This document shows, one piece after another, positions 36,381 through 45,927 of a stretch of DNA of 64,000 nt. Source of the DNA: Gaetbulibacter sp. 4G1 (lineage in GTDB: Bacteria; Bacteroidota; Bacteroidia; Flavobacteriales; Flavobacteriaceae); the NCBI RefSeq assembly GCF_002741945.1, contig NZ_MDVN01000002.1:186001-250000 (forward strand). The letters run 5' to 3'. The position numbers and the translations under genes are program-made. The notes beneath the pieces were generated by a model. The model did not search any database and was not told the DNA's origin. It saw only the letters and a list, made by a program, of their open reading frames with translations. Positions within the stretch are counted from its first letter, which is position 1. The number at the start of each line of letters is the position of its first letter.

Positions 36381-38036
36381 TTAATTAAATAATTCTTTTG
36401 CATGGGCAATCGCTGAAGAGGATGTTTCTGTACCGCCAAGCATTTGAGCTATCTCAATAATACGCTCATCATGATTTAGTTTAACTAAATTGGTTTGTGT
36501 AGTATCATTTACATCTTCTTTATACACTTTAAAATGCGAGTGCCCTTTGGCAGCAATTTGCGGTAAGTGTGTAATAGAAAATACTTGCATCGATTTACTC
36601 ATTTGCACCATAATATCGCCCATTTTGTTTGATATTTCTCCAGAAACCCCAGTATCAATCTCATCAAACATAATGGTTGGTAATTGTATGTAATTAGATA
36701 ATATTGATTTTATAGCTAGCATTATTCTTGATAATTCCCCTCCAGAAGCGGCTTTTTTAAGCTCGTTAAAGTTTCCTCCTTTGTTAGCCGAAAATAAAAA
36801 TGACAATTCGTCTTGTCCGTTTACAAAAAATTGTTCAGTTTTATATAAAACATCCATTTTAAATTGAGCATTAGGCATACCTAAGCTTGCTAAAACAGTT
36901 TCTAATTGCTCCTTTAATTGTGGAATAACTTCAGAACGTTTCTTATTAATTTGCTTTGAAATATTTTTAAGTTGACTTGTTTTAGATTTTATTTCAGATT
37001 GTTTTTTATCAATAGTAATATCTAAATTTTGTGTAACTGCAACTTTTTCTTCTAAGTCATTTTTAATTTTGATTAATTCTGAAACATCACTAGCAACATG
37101 TTTTTGCATTAAACTATGCAATACTTTTAGCTTTGAGTCCACTTCTACTAGCCTATTTGGATTTGCTTCAAGGCTATCTTGTAATATGTCAATTTCATTA
37201 AAAACATCGTCTAAGTCTATTAAGCTGGTATTAACTCTATTGAATAAGTCTTCGTATTTTGAAAAGAATCCAGCGATATTTTGAAGGTTATTTTTAATAG
37301 TAGTAAGCGTTGATAAAACACCAATTTGCTCATCATTTAATAATTGATAGGATTCAGAAAGTTTTTCTTTTATCCCTTCAATATTATTTAAAGTTTCGTA
37401 TTCTTCTTCAAGGGCTTGCTGTTCGCCTTCAATTAAATTGGCTACAACTAACTCATTCAATAAAAACGAATTATAATCATGTTCTTTAATCGCTTCAGCT
37501 TGAAAGTTATGTAGTTCTTGTAGTTCCTTTTCAAGTTTTTTATATGCTTTTAATTCTGTAGCATAGCTTTGTAATAATTCATCATTATTAGCCAAAGCAT
37601 CAATTACCTGAAACTGAAAATCGTTGCTTGTTAGTTGCAACGTTTGATGTTGTGAATGAATATCAACTAACCGCTCTCCTAAAAGCTGTAAACTAGCTAA
37701 ATTTACAGGCGAATCGTTTACAAATGCTCTAGATTTTCCAGAAGGCAAAATTTCTCGTCGTATAATAGTTTGTGTTTCATAATCAAAATCCTCAGCATCA
37801 AAAAGTGGCTCTAAATTATAATGTGAAACATCAAAAACAGCTTCAATAATACATTTTTGAGTAGTATCTTTTAAACTATTCAAATCTGCACGCTTGCCGA
37901 GTATTAAAGACAATCCACCTAATAAAATCGATTTCCCGGCACCTGTCTCTCCTGTTATAATTGATAAGCCTCCATTAAAATCGACTTGGAGATTATCAAT
38001 TAAAGCGTAATTTTTTATTGAAAGTGAAGTTATCAA
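36381..38036 (-). CDS. recN: DNA repair protein RecN
   Basis: 551 residues. It is an SMC-like ATPase in double-strand break repair. Walker A GETGAGKS is at 29-36, a long central coiled coil spans roughly 150-370, and the C-terminal signature SGGELSRIMLAIK plus Walker B TIMFDEIDTGVSG complete the ATP site. Length and order of parts are normal. It lies in the conserved run coaBC-DUF4835-recN-fabI. Confidence 0.96.
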   Translation of the reverse strand: MITSLSIKNYALIDNLQVDFNGGLSIITGETGAGKSILLGGLSLILGKRADLNSLKDTTQKCIIEAVFDVSHYNLEPLFDAEDFDYETQTIIRREILPSGKSRAFVNDSPVNLASLQLLGERLVDIHSQHQTLQLTSNDFQFQVIDALANNDELLQSYATELKAYKKLEKELQELHNFQAEAIKEHDYNSFLLNELVVANLIEGEQQALEEEYETLNNIEGIKEKLSESYQLLNDEQIGVLSTLTTIKNNLQNIAGFFSKYEDLFNRVNTSLIDLDDVFNEIDILQDSLEANPNRLVEVDSKLKVLHSLMQKHVASDVSELIKIKNDLEEKVAVTQNLDITIDKKQSEIKSKTSQLKNISKQINKKRSEVIPQLKEQLETVLASLGMPNAQFKMDVLYKTEQFFVNGQDELSFLFSANKGGNFNELKKAASGGELSRIMLAIKSILSNYIQLPTIMFDEIDTGVSGEISNKMGDIMVQMSKSMQVFSITHLPQIAAKGHSHFKVYKEDVNDTTQTNLVKLNHDERIIEIAQMLGGTETSSSAIAHAKELFN

Positions 38037-38103
38037 TGGTCTTTAGATAATTATAAATTGTAAAAATAAAGATAGTAAATGTCTTTTACTTGTGCTGTGA
38101 CAT

Positions 38104-38994
38104 TCAAAATTTAATATTCCTCCATTTAGTAGATTGTGTAGGGGCAATTTTCTGAAGTGTTTCTTTAAGGCTAGAAATATTCACATTTGGTCCACCTGAA
38201 AAAACTTGTTCTATTTCATCTGCTTTAGCATCAAAAAATGTACGTAATAAAAAAGAGTTTGGCCTACGACTATTCATGGCTTTAAAACGCATTAAAGCAT
38301 CAGCTATTTGCTCTTTCCCTTCTTTTGTTTTTTCACTCATAATATCCAACCCTTGAATATGGTAGCTATACATTACATCTCTGTATTCTTTAAAAGTTGG
38401 AGATAATACATTATCAATTAATGCAAACCTACTTTGTAAACCGTCCTCTACTTTCCAGCCTTTAAAGTTTTCTTGCTGAGAATAATTAGTAATGATTTGT
38501 GCTTGTTGATAATAGGAATCACCACCTTTTTCTGAAAAAGAATCGGCATCAAGCGCCAATATCATATAAATATGAAATGCTAATACCGAGACTAAATTAG
38601 ATTCAAACTGATTAGGGTTGAAAATTAAATTTTGAAACTCTAAATATCTGAATGTAAAATCTTTATCGTTAAAGCTATAAATTGGTGTACTATATGAAGA
38701 TCCAAAAACTGGTCGTGAAGATTGCACTTGCAGAGTCCCTTGAAAAGCCTCTCCGCTAAAATCGGTAATACTAATTACCATACTACAATTAATGCGCTCT
38801 TGATTAGTAAAAGTTTTATTAGTCCATTTAGTATTATTAACAAACTCGTTTAGTTGCTTTTCTAAGGTTTTAAAAATCTGTAAATTTTCGTTACCTGTTT
38901 GCAGGGCGTTAACAACAACACTGCAGTTAAGTTCTTGAGAAAACCCTTTAAAACTAAAGCATACCAATAAAATTAATATGATATTACGCATCAA
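38104..38994 (-). CDS. DUF4835 family exported protein
   Basis: 296 residues (or 295, as the first two codons are both ATG). A signal peptide ends near FKGFSQ. The body has repeated N- and Q-rich stretches and a C-terminal segment ending STKWRNIKF. It belongs to DUF4835, restricted largely to Bacteroidota, with unknown function. Its start overlaps the end of coaBC by 11 bases, so translation is probably coupled, which puts an envelope protein inside a CoA and repair block. Confidence 0.9.
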   Translation of the reverse strand: MMRNIILILLVCFSFKGFSQELNCSVVVNALQTGNENLQIFKTLEKQLNEFVNNTKWTNKTFTNQERINCSMVISITDFSGEAFQGTLQVQSSRPVFGSSYSTPIYSFNDKDFTFRYLEFQNLIFNPNQFESNLVSVLAFHIYMILALDADSFSEKGGDSYYQQAQIITNYSQQENFKGWKVEDGLQSRFALIDNVLSPTFKEYRDVMYSYHIQGLDIMSEKTKEGKEQIADALMRFKAMNSRRPNSFLLRTFFDAKADEIEQVFSGGPNVNISSLKETLQKIAPTQSTKWRNIKF

Positions 38995-40195
38995 TTTGTT
39001 TTATAATTTCGTTTAATAAATCTTTAGCAACATCTGCTTTAGACTTTAATTGAAATTCGGTTATTGTTTCATTATTATCAATAAAAGTAACTTTATTGGT
39101 TTCGGTTTTAAAACCAGCCCCTTTATCGTTTAACGAATTTAAAACAATTAAATTTAAATTCTTTCTTTTTAGTTTTCCTTTTGCGTTTTCAAGTTCGTTG
39201 TTTGTCTCTAAGGCAAAACCTACTAAATATTGCTGTTTTTTAATTTGTCCCAAAGATTCTAAAATATCTTTAGTTTTAGCCAACTCTATGCTTAACGTAG
39301 AACTTGCTTTTTTTATTTTTTGAGAAGCAATTTCTTTGGGCTTAAAATCTGCAACAGCCGCAGAAAGTATAGCTACATCAACATCTTCAAAGTATTCATG
39401 AGTAGCATTGTACATCTCTTGTGCGCTAACTACTGGCACAACTTTAATTAACGGATGTTTTATTTTTTGATGTGTTGGCCCCGTAATTAAAATAACCTGA
39501 GCGCCAAGATTAGCGGATGTCTTAGCTATTTCAAACCCCATTTTACCACTCGAATGGTTTCCAATAAAGCGAACAGGGTCGATAGCTTCATAAGTTGGTC
39601 CTGCTGTAATTAGTATTTTCTTCCCGCGAAGCGGAAGCTTATCTAAAATGTCGTTTTCAACAAAAGCAACAATATCTTCGGGCTCTGCCATTCTTCCTTC
39701 ACCAACTAAACCACTAGCTAACTCTCCACTTGTAGCAGGAATCATTATATTTCCAAAAGCATTAAGTTTTTCAAAAGACTTAAGTGTTGATGGGTGTTTG
39801 TACATATCCAAATCCATTGCCGGTGCAAAATACACAGGACATTTTGCTGATAAATAAGTAGCCAAAAGCAAATTATCACAAACACCATTTGCCATTTTTG
39901 ATAATGTGTTTGCCGTTGCTGGTGCAACAATAAAAACATCAGCCCAAAGACCTAAATCTACGTGATTATTCCATACAGCGTTATCATCATCTTCGTTTGT
40001 AAAAGATGAATGCACTGGATTTTTTGAAAGTGTGGATAATGTTAGTGGTGTAATAAAATCTTTTGCAGATGGCGTCATTACAACTTTTACGTTTGCGCCC
40101 GATTTTACAAATAACCTTACTAATGAAGCCGTTTTATAAGCGGCAATACCACCACTAATTCCTAATAGTATATTCTTGCCGCTTAGAATACTCAT
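38984..40195 (-). CDS. coaBC: bifunctional phosphopantothenoylcysteine decarboxylase/phosphopantothenate-cysteine ligase
   Basis: 403 residues. The N-terminal CoaC half (about 1-185) binds flavin (ISGGIAAYK) and has the PAMDLDM active-site loop. The C-terminal CoaB half carries ITAGPTYEAIDPVRFIGNHSSGKMG (in two parts) and uses CTP to join cysteine. It performs two steps of CoA synthesis from pantothenate. The rpoZ-like gene is 7 bp upstream, and DUF4835 overlaps downstream. Confidence 0.97.
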   Translation of the reverse strand: MSILSGKNILLGISGGIAAYKTASLVRLFVKSGANVKVVMTPSAKDFITPLTLSTLSKNPVHSSFTNEDDDNAVWNNHVDLGLWADVFIVAPATANTLSKMANGVCDNLLLATYLSAKCPVYFAPAMDLDMYKHPSTLKSFEKLNAFGNIMIPATSGELASGLVGEGRMAEPEDIVAFVENDILDKLPLRGKKILITAGPTYEAIDPVRFIGNHSSGKMGFEIAKTSANLGAQVILITGPTHQKIKHPLIKVVPVVSAQEMYNATHEYFEDVDVAILSAAVADFKPKEIASQKIKKASSTLSIELAKTKDILESLGQIKKQQYLVGFALETNNELENAKGKLKRKNLNLIVLNSLNDKGAGFKTETNKVTFIDNNETITEFQLKSKADVAKDLLNEIIKQIDA

Positions 40196-40202
40196 AATAA
40201 TT

Positions 40203-40538
40203 TTATTCCTGAGAATCTTCTTCTGTATTTCTGTGATAAATTTTATCTGTTAACCATTCCTGAACTGCTAATGCATGTGGCTTTGGTAACTTTTCATAAA
40301 ATTTAGAAACTTCAATTTGCTCTTTGTTTTCAAAAATTTCTTCAAGACTATCATTGTAAGTTGCAAATTCTTCTAACTTATCAATAAGTTCTTTTTTTAT
40401 TTCTGAATTAATTTGTTCAGCGCGTCTTGCTATAATAGAAATTGATTCATAGATATTTTCTGTTGGCTCATCTATTTGATTTCTATCGTAAGTTACTGTA
40501 TTAACCGGAGCGTTGGTTTTTTTTAAATCCATTGACAT
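40203..40538 (-). CDS. rpoZ: RNA polymerase omega/Rpb6-like subunit
   Basis: 111 residues. The central IYESISIIARRAEQINSE region is the omega/Rpb6 helix that clamps the beta' subunit; the acidic extensions on both sides are typical of the Bacteroidota form. It would aid polymerase assembly. It sits 6 bp after bamD and 7 bp before coaBC in the conserved block, which supports the identification. Confidence 0.9.
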   Translation of the reverse strand: MSMDLKKTNAPVNTVTYDRNQIDEPTENIYESISIIARRAEQINSEIKKELIDKLEEFATYNDSLEEIFENKEQIEVSKFYEKLPKPHALAVQEWLTDKIYHRNTEEDSQE

Positions 40539-40544
40539 AATTTA

Positions 40545-41357
40545 TTAACTTTTAGTGCTGTAATTTTTTAATGTTTCATCAATCTCTATAGCCATATTAT
40601 CAATAGCTTCAATATGCTTTGAGTTTGTATATTTCTTTTTGAAAGCTTCGTAGTATTCTTTTGCTGTTTTTAGTCTAGCTTCTTTTTTATATTCTACACT
40701 GTTTATTCCTAGCTTATAAGCAGAATCAAATCTATAGAACAAAGCATCTTCACGTAATGTAGATCCTGGAAAATCGAAAATAAAATTATCAAACGATTTT
40801 ATAGCAGCCTCAAGTTCAATAGAAGTGTATGCAATTTTATTGTATTGCTTAGCAATTTCAAATGCTTTTTTTTCTAATTTAAAATCCAACTCTTTAACTA
40901 ACTCATTAGCCTCTTTACTATATTCAGATTCTGGATATAAATTAATAAAAGCTTGAAGTTTCTCAATAGCTTCGACAGTTTCTTTTTGATCTTTAGAGTA
41001 AATAGGCGAAAGCATATAATAGCTTTTGGCACTTAAAAACGAGGCCTCTTCTAATTTTTCACTTTTAGGATAACTTGAAGCAAAACGTTCAAATTGATAA
41101 CCAGCTACATAATAGTCCTTCATTTTATAAAATGAATTGGAGTATAAGAACATCAGTTTCTCAGCTTGAGGTTTCCCTCTATAATTTGGTACAATTTGAG
41201 CAAAAAGCTTGTTCGCTTTTGAATATTTACCCTCATTGTACAAAGCCTCTCCCATTTTAAATTTAGGAGCTATCTCTTCGTTTTTTAAAACTTTTTGATA
41301 CTCGCTACAAGAGCTTAAAATAGTTAGTGTAATTGTAATGTAAAAAAACTTCTTCAT
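40545..41357 (-). CDS. bamD: outer membrane assembly lipoprotein BamD
   Basis: 270 residues from the ATG at 41357 (MKKFFYITIT). The lipobox ILSSCSEY places the Cys at about residue 17. Five TPR-like repeats follow (GEALYNEGKYSKANKLF; LMFLYSNSFYKMKDYYVAGYQ in two parts), the build of BamD, which works with BamA to insert beta-barrel proteins. A -7-like TAATTTTG is at 41376-41383 (minus strand). Confidence 0.93.
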   Translation of the reverse strand: MKKFFYITITLTILSSCSEYQKVLKNEEIAPKFKMGEALYNEGKYSKANKLFAQIVPNYRGKPQAEKLMFLYSNSFYKMKDYYVAGYQFERFASSYPKSEKLEEASFLSAKSYYMLSPIYSKDQKETVEAIEKLQAFINLYPESEYSKEANELVKELDFKLEKKAFEIAKQYNKIAYTSIELEAAIKSFDNFIFDFPGSTLREDALFYRFDSAYKLGINSVEYKKEARLKTAKEYYEAFKKKYTNSKHIEAIDNMAIEIDETLKNYSTKS

Positions 41358-41472
41358 AGATTTTAAAACAGAATGCAAAATTAAGTTATTATTATGGATT
41401 TTAAAAATATAATTTCTCTGCTAAAATAAATGTTGAATTGCAGTAACAGTAAGGTTTAAGTTATATTTAACA

Positions 41473-42354
41473 TTACTTAAAGTCTTTTACGAATTCTACT
41501 ATTTTTTCTTTCAACGGATTTGATGCTGGAACTAATGGTAACCTAACTGTATCTTGACAAAGGTTTAGTGCCTCAAAAACAGCCTTTATTCCTGCTGGAT
41601 TATTTTCTTCAAAAATATAATTAACAATATCCATGAGCTTAAAATGAATATCATAAGAAGCTTTTGCATTTCCCTTTAGCCCTAAACGTATCATTTCTGA
41701 AAAAGCTTTAGGAAAGGCTTGCCCAATAACCGAAATAACTCCCGATCCTCCAGCTAAAACAACACTAAGCGCTAAATCATCATCTCCAGAAATCACCAAA
41801 AAATCTTCTGTTTTATTCTTTAATAATTGCAAGTATTGAGCAACATTATTACCAGCTTCTTTAACGGCTATTATGTTTTTAAAATCTTTAGCTAACCTCA
41901 ACGTGGTTTCTGGTTCCATGTTTTTTGATGTCCGCCCTGGAACATTATATAAAATAATATCTATAGGGCACGACTCTGCAATAACTTTAAAATGCTGATA
42001 CATGCCTTCCTGTGTAGGTTTACTATAATATGGAGAAACCGATAAAATAGCATCGATATTACTTAGGTCGGTTTCCTTTATTTCTTCAATAACCGCCATA
42101 GTATTGTTACCTCCTATCCCCAAAACCATTGGTACTCTACCATTATTAGCATTGGAAATTGTTTGAATTACTTCCTGCTTTTCTTGTTTCGTAATGGTAA
42201 CACTTTCTCCAGTTGTACCACAAATAACAAGATAATTAGTACCATTTTCAATATTGAAATTAACAATATTTGTTAAGGCTGTATGATCTATACTTAAATC
42301 TGATTTAAATGGCGTCACCAATGCCACTCCAGTACCTATAAACTTACTACTCAT
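41473..42354 (-). CDS. dapA: 4-hydroxy-tetrahydrodipicolinate synthase
   Basis: 293 residues. It condenses pyruvate with aspartate semialdehyde, the first step of the lysine/diaminopimelate pathway. The Schiff base is Lys165 (IIAVKEAGN), with Thr47/Thr48 (TTGE) and Tyr136 (YNVPGR) in the proton relay. TIM barrel, full length. The DUF6913-like gene overlaps upstream by 8 bases. dapF, another step, is elsewhere in the window. Confidence 0.97.
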   Translation of the reverse strand: MSSKFIGTGVALVTPFKSDLSIDHTALTNIVNFNIENGTNYLVICGTTGESVTITKQEKQEVIQTISNANNGRVPMVLGIGGNNTMAVIEEIKETDLSNIDAILSVSPYYSKPTQEGMYQHFKVIAESCPIDIILYNVPGRTSKNMEPETTLRLAKDFKNIIAVKEAGNNVAQYLQLLKNKTEDFLVISGDDDLALSVVLAGGSGVISVIGQAFPKAFSEMIRLGLKGNAKASYDIHFKLMDIVNYIFEENNPAGIKAVFEALNLCQDTVRLPLVPASNPLKEKIVEFVKDFK

Positions 42355-42874
42355 TTTTAATTTTATTTAATATAGCTAAGTATTTATTTAACTCTTTTTT
42401 AAATACGTCAAATTCGTTTAAACTAGTTTTTATTATTAAATCGTTTAAGCGTGCATCTGTTTGCAAAATGCCAATTTTAAATTTCGCTTTTGATGTTGCT
42501 GTTAACAATTTTAATTCTAACTCATCTTTAGTATAATAACTAATCAAGGCATCAAAACTTGTATTTAAAAACGATTGCAACTCAATGTTTTTAATGCTGC
42601 CATTCCAACCAAAGTCTTTAGGGTTAAAACATTCATCCCAAGTGCTTAGGTTGTCTTTTTTATTAGTTGAAAACGCTATAATTTTAAGTCTATTTGGGCG
42701 CACATTAATATCATCTGCTAAAGCTCTAAACAACTCAAAATCATCAACTTCATCAATATTTAAGATAACCCCTAAACTTTCTACCTTATTATCTACAACA
42801 TTAACTTCGCGTTGCGACAACAGTTTATTTAGGTGTTTTTTATTAGATTTTTCTTTAAAACCTTTTAAAATCAT
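42347..42874 (-). CDS. DUF6913-like conserved protein
   Basis: 175 residues, cytoplasmic, no signal peptide. It contains FELFRALADDI, WNGSIKNIELQSFLNTSFDALISYY (in two parts) and an Asp/Lys-rich C-terminus. The closest fit from memory is DUF6913 of flavobacteria; function unknown. It overlaps dapA by 8 bases and is likely in the same message. Divergent from the nucleotidase gene by 58 bp, with a -7-like TACCTTTG at 42893-42900 (minus strand). Confidence 0.78.
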   Translation of the reverse strand: MILKGFKEKSNKKHLNKLLSQREVNVVDNKVESLGVILNIDEVDDFELFRALADDINVRPNRLKIIAFSTNKKDNLSTWDECFNPKDFGWNGSIKNIELQSFLNTSFDALISYYTKDELELKLLTATSKAKFKIGILQTDARLNDLIIKTSLNEFDVFKKELNKYLAILNKIKNE

Positions 42875-42932
42875 TTATCTTTATACTTTTCGCAAAGGTA
42901 GGAAAACTGCATTCAAAAAAATTGGTTATTAT

Positions 42933-43691
42933 ATGAGGTTCACACATTTTATTTTTTTGTTAAATTTTTTTATTTTTTTTGGGTGCAAACAAGAAAAATT
43001 GCATCTAACAAAAATCCAAGGAGAACAAATTCAAATTACTGATAGTTTATCGTCAAATACAGAAATCGAATCATTTATTAAGCCCTACAGAGATCATATC
43101 CAAAAGGATTTAGATAGTGTTTTAGCATATTCTGTTGACTTGTATTCAAAAACTGATGGCGATTTAAACACTGCTGTTGGCAACTTTATGGCAGATGCCG
43201 TTTACAGCGAAGCCAATCCTGTTTTTAAGAGCAGAACAGGAAAAGATATTGATATGGTTTTACTAAACTATGGAGGTATTCGGTCTATTTTACCCAAAGG
43301 AAATGTTACAAAAAGAACTGCTTTCCAATTAATGCCGTTTGAAAATAGTGTAGTTGTTGTAGCATTGAAAGGTTCTCAAATTGATAGTATTGTTGAATAT
43401 TTAAAAACAAGAAAAAGAGCCCATCCAATTTCTAAATTTAAACTAGTTCTTGACAAAGATTTTAATGTAATTGAAGCAAAAATTAACGAAAAAAATATTG
43501 ACAAAAACAAAGTCTACCATGTAGCTACTAATGATTATTTATATAATGGAGGGAGCAATATGACATTTTTTAAAAATAACGATAGTTTATATGTTTTAAA
43601 TTATAAGATAAGAAATGCCTTAATTGATAAATTCATAAAACTAGATACTATAAACCCCGTTATTGATGATAGGTTTATTCAAATAAAATAA
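42933..43691 (+). CDS. 5'-nucleotidase C-terminal domain lipoprotein
   Basis: 252 residues from the ATG at 42933 (MRFTHFIFLL); the frame is open far upstream, but that part overlaps the DUF6913-like gene. The lipobox FFGCKQ gives Cys at about 17. The body is the substrate-binding C-terminal half of UshA-type 5'-nucleotidases: GNFMADAV, NYGGIRSILPKGNVT, and HVATNDYLYNGGSN with the aromatic base-stacking region. It lacks the metallophosphatase half, which is the next gene 8 bp later. Confidence 0.92.
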   Translation: MRFTHFIFLLNFFIFFGCKQEKLHLTKIQGEQIQITDSLSSNTEIESFIKPYRDHIQKDLDSVLAYSVDLYSKTDGDLNTAVGNFMADAVYSEANPVFKSRTGKDIDMVLLNYGGIRSILPKGNVTKRTAFQLMPFENSVVVVALKGSQIDSIVEYLKTRKRAHPISKFKLVLDKDFNVIEAKINEKNIDKNKVYHVATNDYLYNGGSNMTFFKNNDSLYVLNYKIRNALIDKFIKLDTINPVIDDRFIQIK

Positions 43692-43699
43692 TTTGCTCG

Positions 43700-44617
43700 A
43701 TGAAACGTAGAAATTTTATACAACAAGCAACCGCTGGTACCGCTTTAGTAACACTAGGAGGTTTAGGATTACAGTCTTTTACTTCTTCTTTAAAGACATC
43801 AAAGATTACTATTTTACACACAAACGATGTGCATAGTCATATCGATACTTTTGGTCCAGAAGATGGCAGAAACGCAAACAAAGGCGGTGTTGCTCGTAGA
43901 GCTAGTTTAATAGAGTCTATTAGAAAAGAAAACCCCAATACATTATTGCTTGATGCTGGCGATATTTTTCAAGGTACGCCTTACTTTAATTATTATGGAG
44001 GAGAACTTGAATTTAAGTTAATGAGCAAACTCAAATATGACGCAGCCACCATTGGTAATCATGATTTTGACAATGGTATCGAAGGTCTCTATACTCAACT
44101 ACCTCATGCTCAATTTGATTTCATATCTGCAAATTATGATTTTTCAAATACTATTATGGACACGCATGTAAAACCTTATAAAGTATTTAAAAAAGGGGGC
44201 ATAAAAATTGGTGTTTTTGGATTAGGAATAGAGTTAAACGGATTAGTTGATCCTTCCATGTTTAAAGAGACTAAATATTTAGATCCTATTGAAATATCTC
44301 AAGATATGACAAGAATTCTTAAAGAAGAAGAACAATGTGATCTAATAATCTGCTTATCCCATTTAGGGTATAATTACAGAAATAGTGAAACAAAAATTAG
44401 TGATTTAAAACTTGCAGCTGCAACAAAAAATATTGACTTAATTATTGGCGGGCATACTCATACTTTTTTAAAGAAACCAACTATTGTTAAAAATGTTGAA
44501 AACAAAAATGTACTAGTTAATCAAGTTGGTTGCTATGGCATTAACCTTGGTAAAATTGATTTTTATTTAGACTCAAATAAAAATAAAGCTGCCGATGGAA
44601 CATCAATAATAGTTTAA
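43700..44617 (+). CDS. 5'-nucleotidase metallophosphatase domain, Tat signal
   Basis: 305 residues. The twin-arginine signal RRNFIQQ at residues 3-9 and a hydrophobic stretch suggest Tat export. Calcineurin-like metal ligands are all present: TNDVHSH, DAGDIFQG, GNHDFDNG, SHLG and GGHTHTF. It would hydrolyse nucleotides or similar phosphates in the periplasm together with the separate C-terminal half encoded just upstream. The last 4 bases overlap the converging YhhN-like gene. Confidence 0.94.
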   Translation: MKRRNFIQQATAGTALVTLGGLGLQSFTSSLKTSKITILHTNDVHSHIDTFGPEDGRNANKGGVARRASLIESIRKENPNTLLLDAGDIFQGTPYFNYYGGELEFKLMSKLKYDAATIGNHDFDNGIEGLYTQLPHAQFDFISANYDFSNTIMDTHVKPYKVFKKGGIKIGVFGLGIELNGLVDPSMFKETKYLDPIEISQDMTRILKEEEQCDLIICLSHLGYNYRNSETKISDLKLAAATKNIDLIIGGHTHTFLKKPTIVKNVENKNVLVNQVGCYGINLGKIDFYLDSNKNKAADGTSIIV

Positions 44618-45363
44618 GCAAAAATATTATCAGAATTATAACTATTCTGGGGTTTATCAAGAATTCTGGCGCTTTTATTTTCTTCCATAACATAATTTAA
44701 TAAAAGATAAATACCAATTGCATAAATAACCCTTTCTAGCATAACAAAACTCCAACTGTAAACATAATACAAACTAACATAGTTTAGAATAGTTGAAAAT
44801 ACTAAGCATAGAGCAACCATTAAAAAAAGTATTGAGGGCTTTGTATCATTAGCTAAATATTTTCCAAAAGCTAAAAATATTAAGAGTATTAACGAAATGT
44901 TTTTAACTCCAAACAAGAACACCTCCAAACTATCTGGCACAATAGCCTTTAGTATACCATATAACGTATATAAAAAATAAGCATTTATTAAAAAAACTAC
45001 TATTAAGTATGTACCAACCACTTTATCAACCTCAAAAAACTTAAATTTAGAAATTGCAATACCTATTAAACATATATAACTTAAAAAATAAAAAGCACTA
45101 GAAGCCTTAATAAAAATATCATTTTCAAAAAAAGCCAACGAAGCATCTCCTAAAAAAGAAAATATAAAAAAAGAAATAACAGGAAGGCTTAACGCTTTAT
45201 TTTTTATGAAAAAAAAGATTAAAAAAACAGGAATGAATAATGCCTTAGTAATTTGTAAAGCTAAAACATCCTCGCTATAAGTTCCTAAAATAGTAACCGT
45301 AATAAGAAGTAATAATGCGCCAAAAAAAACCTTATTAAAGCTAAGTAGAAGTAAATCTTTCAT
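44614..45363 (-). CDS. YhhN-like multi-pass membrane protein
   Basis: 249 residues with about seven or eight hydrophobic helices. The SFLGDASLAFF segment after the second or third helix resembles the GD motif of the YhhN/TMEM86 lysoplasmalogenase family. The family cleaves vinyl-ether lysolipids in animals; in bacteria the role is unknown. Very Leu/Ile/Phe-rich. A -7-like TATATTTG is at 45389-45396 (minus strand). A second such gene lies at 45928. Confidence 0.75.
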   Translation of the reverse strand: MKDLLLLSFNKVFFGALLLLITVTILGTYSEDVLALQITKALFIPVFLIFFFIKNKALSLPVISFFIFSFLGDASLAFFENDIFIKASSAFYFLSYICLIGIAISKFKFFEVDKVVGTYLIVVFLINAYFLYTLYGILKAIVPDSLEVFLFGVKNISLILLIFLAFGKYLANDTKPSILFLMVALCLVFSTILNYVSLYYVYSWSFVMLERVIYAIGIYLLLNYVMEENKSARILDKPQNSYNSDNIFA

Positions 45364-45541
45364 GGTATTTTTATAAGTAGGTTGAAAACAAATATATAAA
45401 AAAATTTAATTACAGCGTCAAAATCACACTTTTCATCGATTATTTTGTTAGTATTTAGCTTTTTAGCGATAAAGATGTAGTTACAAAAAACAGTTATATT
45501 AGTTGTCTATATACTATTTAATTAATTTTATTTATAAGAAT

Positions 45542-45919
45542 ATGAAAAAGCACATTCCATTAGCATTACGAATAATTGTTGCAATTATTTTAATTCAAAC
45601 ACTCCGATTCAAATTCACTGCGCACCCAGATAGTGTATATATTTTTGAAACCGTTGGATTAGAACCTTTTGGAAGAATTGGCATAGGCGTTTTAGAACTT
45701 ATAGCCGGTATATTATTATTGATTCCTAAAACTGTATGGCTTGGAGCATCTATAACAATTGGTGTTATTTCTGGTGCTATTTTTATGCATTTAACTAAAC
45801 TTGGTATTGATATAAATAATGATGGAGGCATTTTATTCTTTACAGCTGTAGCAACTTTTGTACTCTCTGCAATAATTCTTTATATATACAGAAAAGATAT
45901 TCCTTTTATAAATAAATAA
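45542..45919 (+). CDS. DoxX-family membrane protein
   Basis: 125 residues from the ATG at 45542 (MKKHIPLALRIIV); an earlier start at 45503 adds no family match. Four membrane helices are expected, with RIGIGVLELIAGILLLIPKTVWLGA being the DoxX-like core (read in two pieces). The family includes respiratory chain-associated and thiosulfate-oxidation subunits but is mostly uncharacterised. It is flanked by two minus-strand YhhN-like genes. Confidence 0.85.
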   Translation: MKKHIPLALRIIVAIILIQTLRFKFTAHPDSVYIFETVGLEPFGRIGIGVLELIAGILLLIPKTVWLGASITIGVISGAIFMHLTKLGIDINNDGGILFFTAVATFVLSAIILYIYRKDIPFINK

Positions 45920-45927
45920 AAATATAA

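Noticed and set aside
42585-42932. Long upstream extension of the 5'-nucleotidase C-terminal domain gene
   Set aside because: The extension overlaps the DUF6913-like gene antisense; the ATG at 42933 gives a proper lipoprotein signal.
27670-43740. Shared DNA word at the starts of the two Tat-signal genes (27670 and 43700)
   Set aside because: The similarity covers the same codons for the RRNFI signal and is explained by coding similarity, not by a mobile repeat.
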